From: JBEKHT01 sp049516595
GTDB taxonomy: Bacteria > Chloroflexota > Anaerolineae > Anaerolineales > RBG-16-64-43
Length of the DNA: 64,000 nucleotides
Assembly: GCA_049516595.1 (NCBI GenBank)
Contig: JBEKSY010000009.1
Location: forward strand, 53,242 to 117,241
Reading direction: 5' to 3'
This document shows, piece after piece, positions 54,253 to 62,877 of this stretch. The notes under the pieces are model-generated. The model ran no database searches. It worked only from the letters and a program-made list of their open reading frames with translations, and was not told the DNA's origin. A program made the translations under genes and the position numbers. Position 1 is the first letter of the stretch; each line of letters opens with the position of its first letter.

Positions 54253-54291
54253 TGGAGCGGGGAGAGGGCCGTTTCTCCTTTCCCCGCTCCA
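54253..54291 (-). promoter_or_regulatory. 11-bp hairpin between binding protein and permease genes
   Basis: TGGAGCGGGGA (54253-54263) and TCCCCGCTCCA (54281-54291) pair perfectly, with a few further pairs inside. It lies directly after the stop of the binding-protein gene and before the first permease, like the hairpin at 12032 in the left operon. No T-run follows. Confidence 0.65.
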
Positions 54292-54303
54292 TAGAATTCC
54301 GCC

Positions 54304-55992
54304 TCACTGCTTCATGTAGACGTCGTAGAAGTACGGATACCAGTTCTGATAGTCCATCGTCACCCCGACGAACGAGGCGCGAACGGCCAGGATGCGCTCG
54401 AAGTCGTAGATCGGGATGATCAGAGCTTGGTCCATGATCAGCCGCTGGGCCTGCGCATACAGATCCGCGCGCTGCGCCGGGTCAGACGCTTTTCCTGCGT
54501 CCACTAGGAGCTTGTCGAGGTTTGGATCGCGATAGAGAGTAAAGTCATAGCCTCCCGTCGTGTTGATATTGGAGGAGTCGAACGCCGGGATCAAGACCGA
54601 CGCGTCAAAGGAGATCGAGCCCATGTTGGTCACGTTGTGCTTGCCCGTCGCTGCGGCATCCCAGGCGGCCGCATCCTCCAGCTGGTCCATGTCCACCTTG
54701 AAGCCCACCGACGTCCACATGCTTTGCAGCATCTCCATGTAAGAGCCCTCCCAGACCCGGTAGGCTGGGTAGTAGATCTCGAGTTGTTTCCCATTGCGCT
54801 CGCGAATGCCGTCGCCATTCGTGTCCACCCATCCGGCCTGCTGCAAGATTGCTTTGGCCTTCTCCGGATCGTATTTGTACTGCTGCCCTGCCTGCGGGTC
54901 ATAATCCAGGGTCGTGGGAGCCAGGACTCCGTGGGCGGGAATCTGGGTCTCGTAGTAGGCCTTGGCGACCAGTCCTTCCTGATCGGTGGCGTAGATGAGC
55001 GCTTGGCGAACCGCGAGCTCGTCCGTGGGGGGTTTCTGGGTGTTCATCATCATGATCGTGGGAAGGCCGGGGGCCTCACCGGAGACGAGGTAGTACGACG
55101 AGTCTTTCTGCAACCAGGAGTAGTCTTGGGCCGGAAACTGTTCGATCACGCTCGCTTCCCCGGTTTGCAACATCGAGAGCCGGGTCGCATCCTCGGGGAT
55201 GAAGCGGAACACCACCCGGTCCAAATAGGCTGGACCCTGGTGATTGAAGAAGTCGGGCGCCCACTTGTAGCTCGGGTTGCGGACCAAAGTGATTTGCTGT
55301 CCGGCTTGCCAGCTGTCGAACGCGAAGGGGCCCGTCCCCACGGGGTGCTGGCCGTAGTCCTTCCCCCACTTCTGCACCGCCGTGGGCGAGGCGATCCCCA
55401 TGATCCCATACCCCAAGGCCAGGAGGAACGTGGAATGGGGGCTGCCGAAGGACACCCGGACCGTGCTCGGGTCAAGGATTTCCGTCCCCTTGTAGTCGGC
55501 GAAGTATGTGCTCACCGCGCCGGTCCCGACCTTAGGATCTCCGAAGCGGTCAAAGTTGGATTTTAGGGCCTGGGCATCGAAGGGGGTCCCATCCTGGAAG
55601 GTAACGTCCGTGCGGATTTTGAAGGTGAATGTTGAGGCGTCCGCCGACTGCTGCCAAGATGTGGCTAGGCCGGGATGCAGGTTATTGTTGTGGTCAACAT
55701 AGATGACCGTGTCGTAGATGTTCCGCATGACCACCCCTTCTTGTTCCATGACAGCCGTGGCGGGATCCAGGGTCTGCGGCTCGGCGTTCAGACCCATTAC
55801 CAGATCCCCGCCGGGTTTGGGCGTTGGAGTGGCGATCTGCGCCGTGGGTTGAACCTGAGTGGGAGCGCTCGTCGTGGGTTGAACCTGAGCGGGAGCGCTG
55901 GTCGTGGGTGCCACCGCGGGCTGGCCGGCACAAGCAACCAGGGTGAGGGTGAGGAGCACCGCTGTGAGGGTCTTGGTGCATCGGTTTGGCAT
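54304..55992 (-). CDS. Peptide/opine-type ABC transporter binding lipoprotein (family 5)
   Basis: About 562 residues from the ATG at 55992 (GGAGGA nine bases upstream). The signal MPNRCTKTLTAVLLTLTLVAC ends in a lipobox Cys; an Ala/Pro/Thr linker follows that contains an imperfect tandem repeat (TTSAPAQVQP, TTSAPTQVQP). The mature domain shows LNAEPQTLDPATAVM, FTFKIRTDVTFQDGTPFDA and HPVGTGPFAFDSW, standard for DppA/OppA. It ends YPYFYDVYMKQ. It captures a peptide-like or glycosidic solute for the DppB/C permeases. Confidence 0.94.
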   Translation of the reverse strand: MPNRCTKTLTAVLLTLTLVACAGQPAVAPTTSAPAQVQPTTSAPTQVQPTAQIATPTPKPGGDLVMGLNAEPQTLDPATAVMEQEGVVMRNIYDTVIYVDHNNNLHPGLATSWQQSADASTFTFKIRTDVTFQDGTPFDAQALKSNFDRFGDPKVGTGAVSTYFADYKGTEILDPSTVRVSFGSPHSTFLLALGYGIMGIASPTAVQKWGKDYGQHPVGTGPFAFDSWQAGQQITLVRNPSYKWAPDFFNHQGPAYLDRVVFRFIPEDATRLSMLQTGEASVIEQFPAQDYSWLQKDSSYYLVSGEAPGLPTIMMMNTQKPPTDELAVRQALIYATDQEGLVAKAYYETQIPAHGVLAPTTLDYDPQAGQQYKYDPEKAKAILQQAGWVDTNGDGIRERNGKQLEIYYPAYRVWEGSYMEMLQSMWTSVGFKVDMDQLEDAAAWDAAATGKHNVTNMGSISFDASVLIPAFDSSNINTTGGYDFTLYRDPNLDKLLVDAGKASDPAQRADLYAQAQRLIMDQALIIPIYDFERILAVRASFVGVTMDYQNWYPYFYDVYMKQ

Positions 55993-56121
55993 GTGAGCAT
56001 TCCTCCAATTCGTCGTACGGGGGCGAGGCAGGGAGTCGATTCGGTGCAACTCCATGCCGTGGTGCACGGAAAGGCGTATCTACAAAGACCTGCGGATTCA
56101 TGCGAAGACGCGGATGGACCC

Positions 56122-57273
56122 TCACCTCCCTTCTGACGCTCGCGGGCCGCGGGGGGCCTCGCAACTCTGCGGTCGGAACCCCCGCCTACCATCGATCATC
56201 CAGACTTCTCGAACGAGACCCTCTTGGACTACGAACATGCACGGGTGAAGGGGAACGGTCGTACAGCTGTGAGATGGGAGAAACTCCACCCGGTCACCCG
56301 GGCCAAGCCGGTTTTCTTCGTCTACCTCCAGGATGCTGTGCTCCTCGGAGAGGTCTTGGAGGCGCACACCCGGAGGGGCTACGGCCTCGGGAATTCCAAA
56401 TTCGGTGCTCAAGCTCTTGAGCCCGGCATCGGCCACGGCCCGGGTCGGACTGGGGCGGCTGATCACGGTGGAAAGAATGCGGAGGGCCGGCTGGAACTCC
56501 TTCCGGACCCTCCGGTACTGAAGATCCATCAGAGCGTAAGATCCCGCCTGCACCTCTGTGACCCCGGGGAAGGCGCCGGCGACGTCGTAGGTGCCAGTGC
56601 CGCCCGCGCTCACAATCTCCGCAGGGAGGCCCTGCCTGCGAGCCATTTCAACCGTTCCAGTGAGCAGGCTCATAGCCCTCTTGCAAGCTTCGGCTCGGCT
56701 CATCCCGTCTTCCAACCCGACGGCGTGTCCCTCATAGCCCATGAACCCGCGAAACCGCAGGCCGCGCAGAGAGGCCACGCGGCGGGCGAGCGCGCAGGAT
56801 GTCTCCCCCGGGGGCAGACCGCACCGGTCCATGCCAACGTTCACCTCGACTAGGATTCCGATCTCGGCTCTCCCTCCGGCCGCCTGAGAAAGCAAGGATA
56901 TCGTCCGCTCCGAATCAACGGCGACTTTCAGGTCGCAGACCGAGGCTAGGGTGACAAGCCTGTCCACCCAGAACGGGTTCACCACCTGGTTGGCGATCAG
57001 GATGTCGCGGATTCCACTGGTGGCCATGGCCTCCGCTTCTTCGACGGTGGCGGCGGTCACGCCAATCGCGCCCGCCTGCACCTGCCGCAGCGCGAGGGCA
57101 CTGCACTTGTGGCTCTTCACATGGGGCCGTAGTTTGGCTGGCTTGTCGGAGAAGAAGCGAGCCATGCACTCCAGATTCTCCGCTAGCCGCTTCTCATCGA
57201 CGAGCAGAGATGGGGTGGGCAGGGAGGCCTGTGGCTTCCCCGCAAACGAGAGAAACTGCTCCTGGACGGTCAT
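56122..57273 (-). CDS. D-threonine aldolase / D-serine dehydratase-like PLP enzyme
   Basis: About 383 residues from the ATG at 57273 (GGAG six bases upstream). It has the alanine-racemase fold III N-terminal barrel: LPTPSLLVDEKRLAENLE and KLRPHVKSHKCSALA (PLP Lys), with VEVNVGMDRCGL and VSAGGTGTYDV for phosphate binding. The C-terminal VEFLPSHSCTTVPLH holds the His and Cys that bind the metal in D-threonine aldolase. These enzymes split 3-hydroxy-D-amino acids to glycine and an aldehyde or dehydrate D-serine. With an AOR gene directly upstream, aldehyde release is the more attractive reading. Confidence 0.87.
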   Translation of the reverse strand: MTVQEQFLSFAGKPQASLPTPSLLVDEKRLAENLECMARFFSDKPAKLRPHVKSHKCSALALRQVQAGAIGVTAATVEEAEAMATSGIRDILIANQVVNPFWVDRLVTLASVCDLKVAVDSERTISLLSQAAGGRAEIGILVEVNVGMDRCGLPPGETSCALARRVASLRGLRFRGFMGYEGHAVGLEDGMSRAEACKRAMSLLTGTVEMARRQGLPAEIVSAGGTGTYDVAGAFPGVTEVQAGSYALMDLQYRRVRKEFQPALRILSTVISRPSPTRAVADAGLKSLSTEFGIPEAVAPPGVRLQDLSEEHSILEVDEENRLGPGDRVEFLPSHSCTTVPLHPCMFVVQEGLVREVWMIDGRRGFRPQSCEAPRGPRASEGR

Positions 57274-57354
57274 GAATGCTCCAGCCTGGCTTCCTGTGGT
57301 TCCGGCGATCTCCAAAGTCCTAGACGAGGAATGTTGATCAATTGGACACAGCCC

Positions 57355-59175
57355 TCATTCCCCTGAACCTGCTCCCTTCCTCCAACCCATCGCCTCCATG
57401 AACTCCCTGGCCATCCCTGCCAGATCGAGGCTCACGCCTTTCCACGGGCCGCCCTCAGCCGGGGGGATGCCCAGGGCCCTGCCCGGGAAGGGTTCCCTCG
57501 AAAGATCAATCCCCTCCCGCCGGTTGAACTCCTGTCGGAGGCCGGCGATCTGCATGCCCACTGCCTCCAGGTCCGCGACCCCGCGCTGCAGACCGGTGAC
57601 TGCGGCAAGGAATCCGGCGAAGTCCTGAACCGTCATGCAGCCGAATCCGAAAAGGCACATCCCCGAGCAATTGACCACATGGGTGAGGGCCGACAGGCGG
57701 CTCGCCAGACGGCCTCGGCCCTGGAGTTCATCTCGTGCCGGGAGTTTCCAGTCCAGACCGTGAGGGATTTCCATCTGGTTCGCCTGAGTGTGCCGGGCCG
57801 GTGTAGGGTCCAGGGCGTAGATCGCCGCCAGCCCCGGCTCGTATCGAGGATCGTGCATGGGGAGGGCCTCGCCCCGGACGTGAACAGCGAGGAGATCCGC
57901 CTGGCCGTGCAGCGCGGTCTGCGCGACCTGAAGACCGTCGGCCAGGATTGCGCCGAAGCCTTCCCGACGGGCGATCATCTCGGTCAGGCTGACGATCGCG
58001 GGGCCATCTCCCCATCTCAGATCCAGGCCGCCCAGATCCTTTGATGTCAGGTAGCCCTGCCCAAAGCAATCGATCGCAAAGGCAACGGCAGCGCCGGTCG
58101 AGACTGTGTCCAGACCGTACCGGTTGCAGATGCTGTTGGCCCGCGCGATTGCGTCGACGTCCCTGTTGAGGCATAGGGGTCCAAAGGCGGCGATCGTTTC
58201 GTACTCGGGCCGGTGCTCCAGCCGCCCTCCCTTTTCACTTTCGCCCGGCCAAAATCCTCCGCAGCCAATCGCGCACATTCGACAGGAGTAGCGCTTGGCG
58301 CGGCGGGCATCGAGTGCGGCCGGTGCGAGAGTTTCCGCGTTGGGGAAGTCCTCCGGCGTTCCCGCCCAGTTCTTGATGGGGGCATCACCGTTTTGAACCG
58401 CAGTTCGAACGTAACCCGGGGTTCCGGTTGTGCGCAGGAACTCGGAAGACCCAAATCCCGCCTTGATCTTGGCAAGAACTTCTTTCCGTAGCCGGAGGAC
58501 AGTACCCGGATCGGAGAGGGGGACGGGTCTGCGGCCGGCCGCCACGACGGCCTTCAGCCTCTTGGCCCCCATGACGGCTCCCAGGCCCGACCTCGCGGCC
58601 GCACGGCCCTTGTCGGAGATAATGGCCGCGGTCAACGACCGGGCCTCTCCCGCGGGGCCAATACACGCAACATGTGCGCTCCTACCGTGCACTGAGCAAA
58701 GACGGTCCTCGGTGTCAAAGGTGTCTTGGCCCCAGAGCTCCTCAGCATTGAGAAGGCGGGCCCCGCTCTCGGTCACGAAAAGATAGACTGGAGCGGCAGA
58801 GACTCCGCGGACCAAGCAGCCGTCGAACCCCGCCTGCTTGAAGGAGGTGCCGAAGCCTCCGCCGCAGTTGGCATCCCCCCAGGTCAATGTCAACGGGGAC
58901 TTGGCCACGACCGTAAGGCGCGTGCCAGCAACCACGGCGGCTCCGGTTAGAGGGCCCGGAAAGAACCCCAGGAGGCTCTCCTCTGCAAAGGGATGCGTCA
59001 AGGCCGGCATTCGGGCCAGGAGCAATTCAGCCCCTAGGCCGTACCCTCCGATGCGCTGCTCGAGGAGGGAGCGATCGACCGCTTCAACCGAGGTTTCCCC
59101 GGTCGTGAGATCGACCAGGAGCATCCGACCCCAGTAGCCGCCGGCAGCGGTGGGCTTCTCTTCCCTAGTGCCCAT
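57355..59175 (-). CDS. Aldehyde:ferredoxin oxidoreductase (tungstopterin AOR family)
   Basis: A 606-residue AOR. Iron-sulphur ligands are C298, C301 and C305 (YSCRMCAIGCGG), with C503 or C507 (VVNCSGMCLFG) as the fourth. The pterin-binding N-terminus reads RIGGYGLGAELLLARM and VVAGTRLTVVAKSPLT, somewhat diverged from the left-hand AOR (15076). The start overlaps the GntR gene by eleven bases. It would oxidise an aldehyde to an acid with ferredoxin; the adjacent D-threonine-aldolase-like enzyme is a possible source of the aldehyde. Confidence 0.92.
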   Translation of the reverse strand: MGTREEKPTAAGGYWGRMLLVDLTTGETSVEAVDRSLLEQRIGGYGLGAELLLARMPALTHPFAEESLLGFFPGPLTGAAVVAGTRLTVVAKSPLTLTWGDANCGGGFGTSFKQAGFDGCLVRGVSAAPVYLFVTESGARLLNAEELWGQDTFDTEDRLCSVHGRSAHVACIGPAGEARSLTAAIISDKGRAAARSGLGAVMGAKRLKAVVAAGRRPVPLSDPGTVLRLRKEVLAKIKAGFGSSEFLRTTGTPGYVRTAVQNGDAPIKNWAGTPEDFPNAETLAPAALDARRAKRYSCRMCAIGCGGFWPGESEKGGRLEHRPEYETIAAFGPLCLNRDVDAIARANSICNRYGLDTVSTGAAVAFAIDCFGQGYLTSKDLGGLDLRWGDGPAIVSLTEMIARREGFGAILADGLQVAQTALHGQADLLAVHVRGEALPMHDPRYEPGLAAIYALDPTPARHTQANQMEIPHGLDWKLPARDELQGRGRLASRLSALTHVVNCSGMCLFGFGCMTVQDFAGFLAAVTGLQRGVADLEAVGMQIAGLRQEFNRREGIDLSREPFPGRALGIPPAEGGPWKGVSLDLAGMAREFMEAMGWRKGAGSGE

Positions 59176-59947
59176 TCCGCCTCGAGGGCTTTGCGGGGCC
59201 GCCCTGTGCCCGGGTCGTGAGCTGCCGCTTCTGGAAGGATTTCGCAGTCACGTCCTCTTCGTGGGCCATGTGCGCCACCATGGCTTCTCGAGCCCCGGTC
59301 GCATCGCTGGCGCGTATGGCCTCGAAAATCATCCGATGCAACTGCTGAGCTCTTTCCGCCGCCCCCGGAATGGAGACCTGGCTGGCACTGATGGCTGGAA
59401 GAAGGTGGATGAGGGTTCCAACCAGATAGGTCAGGACGGGGTTCCTGCACGTTTCCGCAATCTGAATGTGGAATTGCGCATGCAGGCTGTTTTCCTCCTC
59501 CCTGCGCCCAGCCTGGGAAGCGGCTTCCATCCCTGCCAGGAGCTTTCCGAGGACGGACACCTGTTCAGCCCAGGCCCGGGTGGCCGCCAGCGAGGCGACT
59601 TCTACCTCTATGATTTCGCGCGCCTCCGCTAGGTGCAGCCGCGACTCCCGCTCGAGCGCGGCCCCCATCGGGCCCAGCCCCGCCGGCGCTTCCGGGGCGG
59701 AGGCAACGAAGACCCCTTGCCCCTGGAGAATCTCCACCAGGTGCAGGGCCTGCAGCCCTCGCAGCGCCTCGCGCAAGGTCGTGCGGCCGACTTGAAGCTT
59801 CTGGCATAGTTCCCGTTCCGACGGAAGAGCCTGCCCCGGTCTCAGCTCCCCTTTGTAGATGCGCGATGCGATCTCCTCAATGACGGACTCGCTCAGCGTC
59901 CTCTTGACCTGAGGTTTGAACTTCACCACCTCTCGTCCAGCTGGCAT
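59165..59947 (-). CDS. GntR-family regulator with FCD effector domain
   Basis: A 260-residue FadR/FCD-type repressor. The winged helix reads SVIEEIASRIYKGELRPGQA, LPSERELCQKLQVGRTTLRE and ALRGLQALHLVEILQGQG. The effector domain is all-helical with possible metal ligands in HAQFHIQIAETCRNP and HRMIFEAIRASDATGAREAM. FCD proteins usually respond to carboxylic acids. The gene lies inside the operon it probably controls; a perfect GntR-type palindrome is at the operon promoter (62813-62825). Confidence 0.93.
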   Translation of the reverse strand: MPAGREVVKFKPQVKRTLSESVIEEIASRIYKGELRPGQALPSERELCQKLQVGRTTLREALRGLQALHLVEILQGQGVFVASAPEAPAGLGPMGAALERESRLHLAEAREIIEVEVASLAATRAWAEQVSVLGKLLAGMEAASQAGRREEENSLHAQFHIQIAETCRNPVLTYLVGTLIHLLPAISASQVSIPGAAERAQQLHRMIFEAIRASDATGAREAMVAHMAHEEDVTAKSFQKRQLTTRAQGGPAKPSRRNGH

Positions 59948-59951
59948 CTCT

Positions 59952-61283
59952 TCAGCTCCCTGTTGCTTCTCGAACCCTCGCCCCCATCCGGCAGGTCCGG
60001 CTGGCCAGATCCTTGAGGGTCAGGCGCTCAAACCCGACGACCCAGGTGTCGATCGCGCCTCCCAGGGGCTTTGATAGGCGGGCTGGAATCTGGGAGGCTC
60101 CGACCACCGCGCCCACGATGGCGCCAGCAACTCCTCCATTGCAATCCACATCCATCCCACAGGTCGTCGCGATGCTGATCGTTTCCTGAAAGTCGCCCTT
60201 TCCAGAGAGCAAGGCGATGACAACCAGGGCCGCATTGGGAAGCACATGAACCCAATGATGAGTGCGGCCGTAGGTCTGCTCCACTCTGGCGCATGCTTCC
60301 TGCCAGGAGGGGGATTCCTGCGACCAGGCCGCCGCCTGACGAATGATCGCGGCATACTGACTCTCGGGCGGGACGTACTCGAGGGCGGTTTTCACAATCC
60401 AGGCCAAGTCCTGCGAGACGAATGCAAGGCTCGTAGCCGCCGCGACGAAGATCTCCCCGTACACCCCTTCGCGCTCGTGAGCGATCACACCGTCCAGGTA
60501 AGCGTATCTCGCGGCGATGTCCGGACGACCCGGAGCGATCAAGCCGCAGAGCTCCCCCTTCATCTGGGCCCCAACCCACTCGCTGAAGGGATTGTCGACC
60601 GTCCCGGACTCGGGAGGCATGATCCCTCTCAGCATGTTGCCAAGGGCGACCTTCTCAGCGGTGTAGCAGTAGTCGATGGGCAGGTGCGCAACCCACTCGA
60701 TCCCGAGCTGCGCACTCGACAGCGCGGGGCCATGCTCCTCGAGAGCGTGCAACATGACGATCTCGAAAGAGATATCGTCGTTCAGGGTTGGTGGGGGCTT
60801 GAGCACATAGTCTCGGATGACCCCGTGTTTTCGAAGGATGCGCTCGCGCGGCCAGCCCTCCAGGATTCCGCCCAAGGATCCGCCGATGTTCTTCCCCAAC
60901 CAGGCCCCCAGAGTCTTATCGTAGTAGGAGGCCTCGTCCGGCCACGCAGGGCGGGAGGGACTGGGCCAGGTATTGGAGATTGCCTCGAGCGAGGCCGGAG
61001 ATCCCGTAGGCTCGACCAGGCGGGGAGCCTCGCGCAGGGCCTGATTGATGCGGGCGATCACGCCAAGCAATGCGTCGTACTGGCCCCCTTGGAAGAGATT
61101 CTCCCCCTCCGGCAAAAGCGCGGTCGCCTTGGCCGTGTCGAAGCCCTTGTTCGCGGCAGCTTGCACCGCCGCTTCCACTTCTCGGTAGATGACGCCGTTT
61201 GGTTGGTCGTCACACCAAAGCCGCTTGGCCCACTCGCGGCGGTGTTCAAGGGTCCTACGAACTTCGCGACTGCGAATTAGCAC
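59952..61283 (-). CDS. ADP-ribosylglycohydrolase family protein
   Basis: About 443 residues from a GTG at 61283 (GGAG seven bases upstream); a TTG at 61331 would overlap the MttB gene. A helical N-terminal extension of about 120 residues precedes the catalytic domain, which contains YDKTLGAWLGKNIGGSLGG, TLNDDISFEIVML (Mg-binding T-D-D) and TCGMDVDCNGGVAGAIVGA (second D-x-D metal site). These enzymes cleave N-glycosidic bonds to ribose. In a catabolic operon near a ribokinase, an N-riboside is a more likely substrate than ADP-ribosylated protein. A fragment of a similar gene is at 46226. Confidence 0.85.
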   Translation of the reverse strand: MLIRSREVRRTLEHRREWAKRLWCDDQPNGVIYREVEAAVQAAANKGFDTAKATALLPEGENLFQGGQYDALLGVIARINQALREAPRLVEPTGSPASLEAISNTWPSPSRPAWPDEASYYDKTLGAWLGKNIGGSLGGILEGWPRERILRKHGVIRDYVLKPPPTLNDDISFEIVMLHALEEHGPALSSAQLGIEWVAHLPIDYCYTAEKVALGNMLRGIMPPESGTVDNPFSEWVGAQMKGELCGLIAPGRPDIAARYAYLDGVIAHEREGVYGEIFVAAATSLAFVSQDLAWIVKTALEYVPPESQYAAIIRQAAAWSQESPSWQEACARVEQTYGRTHHWVHVLPNAALVVIALLSGKGDFQETISIATTCGMDVDCNGGVAGAIVGAVVGASQIPARLSKPLGGAIDTWVVGFERLTLKDLASRTCRMGARVREATGS

Positions 61284-61311
61284 GGGCCGTCTCCATCCCT
61301 GGGTCCAGGGC

Positions 61312-62739
61312 TCATCGGGAACCTGCCCCAATCGCTGCGCGATCGAGCGCCTGTCCTTCTTTTCGGGCGTAGCGATCCAACTCTGCTGCGGCGCTCTCCG
61401 TCACCAAAGGCTTTGAGTGACTCAGGATCTCCTTCACCCTGTCGTGGGCCGCGTCCAGCATGGCAAAGGCTCCCGTCTCCGCCAGCTTCCGACTCGAGGT
61501 CTCGGCTCGCATGTGTTCGCCGCTCCGAAGGAATTTGAGGGTGTTCTCGGTGGCGAAGAAGTCCCCTCCCGGTCCGACCTCCGAGATCTCTTCCTCGGCC
61601 AGGGTTTCCTCAGAAATGCGGATGCCCTCGAAGTAGCGGCGGGCCCACCGATACAGCTCGTCATCGATCACCAGCTGCTCGCAAGAAACGATCGTGGTCT
61701 TGCCTAGGCTTCCCGCCCCCCCAAACAGGTGGGCGTCGCTCGCCAGAAGGTTCATGAAGGAGAAGGCCTTTTCTGCCGCGCACTGTTCGTCCAGAAAGAT
61801 GGAGTCCGGATGGGCCAGGGGAACGTAACAGGGCAGTTGCAACGAGGCCGAGATCTCGGCCATCCCATGGCACAGCAGGCTGAACTCGGGAGAGGCATAG
61901 GTTACGGTGCCCGTAGGCATGTCCATGATCGTTTGAGCCCCCCCGTACAGCATCGGGGAGCCAGGGTGATAGGACTGCAGGAGAACGCACTGGAGCAGCG
62001 CTTCGGCATTGGCCATGACGAGAGTCCCGGCCAATGTGAAAGGGGAGCTGGCGCCCGCCATGGGGCAGGGCATGGTGAGGGCCGGGATGCCCTGGTCCGC
62101 GAAGAACTTCAACTTCAAGCAGTTGTCGTTGTCCAAGACCAGGGGGCTTTGGGTCACGGCGATCCCGCTGAGCGCCGGGGTCTTCGCCAGGTCGATTCCC
62201 GGATCCGCGATCTTGAGCATCTCCACCCAGGCCTTGGCTAACTCCAGACTGAGCGGCACAATCAGATGGTGCTTGCGGCTGTTGGCGAGAACCGCTCCAA
62301 TCGCTGCGAGTTGAGCCGCATTCCCGCCCAGCTCGGATGGAATCAGCTGAAGGTTGACGGCGGAGATCCCGGGGAGGGCTTCGGCCACCCGTGTCAAGTT
62401 GACGAGCGCCTCCACCGTTCCTGGGCGGGGCCGGTCGTCACCGGAACCAAGGTAGTACTGCCCGTCGGAACCGGTGCTCAGGTAGTGCTCCTGGCCCCCC
62501 AGCAGGACAGTGCCGCCCCGACGGTCGGCCAACCGAACCGTGTGGGGAGTCGCGGAAAGGGCCCGGCTAACCAACTTCTCGGGGAGGTAGACGCGCTCAG
62601 CCTCGACCTTGCCCCCGGCGCTCCGGATCACCTCGCGCGCCTCCGCATTCTGGACAAGGCAGCCGACCTGCGCGAGCACCCGCAGGCTTGCGTCCAGGAT
62701 GCGTTTGACGGAGGCCTCACCGAGGACAGGGGAATGCAT
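61312..62739 (-). CDS. Trimethylamine methyltransferase (MttB) family protein, non-pyrrolysine
   Basis: A 475-residue MttB homolog with AGGAGG seven bases before its ATG. Family stretches: YLSTGSDGQYYLGSGDDRPR, GIAVTQSPLVLDNDN, ALTMPCPMAGASSPFTLAG and GSPMLYGGAQTIMDMPTG. The frame has no amber codon, so it does not use pyrrolysine. It is the first gene of the right-hand operon, right after the GntR-controlled promoter. Members move methyl groups from methylated amines to corrinoid proteins; the window contains no corrinoid-binding protein, so the acceptor must be encoded elsewhere or the reaction differs. Confidence 0.9.
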   Translation of the reverse strand: MHSPVLGEASVKRILDASLRVLAQVGCLVQNAEAREVIRSAGGKVEAERVYLPEKLVSRALSATPHTVRLADRRGGTVLLGGQEHYLSTGSDGQYYLGSGDDRPRPGTVEALVNLTRVAEALPGISAVNLQLIPSELGGNAAQLAAIGAVLANSRKHHLIVPLSLELAKAWVEMLKIADPGIDLAKTPALSGIAVTQSPLVLDNDNCLKLKFFADQGIPALTMPCPMAGASSPFTLAGTLVMANAEALLQCVLLQSYHPGSPMLYGGAQTIMDMPTGTVTYASPEFSLLCHGMAEISASLQLPCYVPLAHPDSIFLDEQCAAEKAFSFMNLLASDAHLFGGAGSLGKTTIVSCEQLVIDDELYRWARRYFEGIRISEETLAEEEISEVGPGGDFFATENTLKFLRSGEHMRAETSSRKLAETGAFAMLDAAHDRVKEILSHSKPLVTESAAAELDRYARKEGQALDRAAIGAGSR

Positions 62740-62812
62740 GGGGACCTCCTGATTTCAGGCAGATGCGGGCAGAAAGGGGGGGAAGAGGCAACACCGGAGG
62801 GCAGGTCATCTG

Positions 62813-62863
62813 CTGGTCTGACCAGTCTGGTTTGAGCATATACCTCCTCCGGGGCGATGTCAA
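62813..62863 (-). promoter_or_regulatory. Promoter and GntR-type operator of the right-hand operon
   Basis: On the minus strand TTGACA (62863-62858), a 17-base spacer and TATGCT (62840-62835) form a strong promoter. At the expected start lies the perfect palindrome CTGGTCTGACCAG (62813-62825), which contains TGGTCTGACCA, the TNGTNNNACNA form bound by FCD-type GntR proteins. A second palindrome, ACCAGTCTGGT (62821-62831), overlaps it. The operon's third gene is such a regulator. Confidence 0.75.
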
Positions 62864-62877
62864 GCTGTTGTTCGAGT

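Noticed and set aside
57338..57355. Second GntR operator near TTGATCAATTGGAC
   Set aside because: It does not fit the TNGTNNNACNA form and no promoter is associated with it.
60246..61280. 344-codon plus-strand open frame
   Set aside because: Antisense shadow of the ADP-ribosylglycohydrolase gene in high-GC DNA; no ribosome site or family features.
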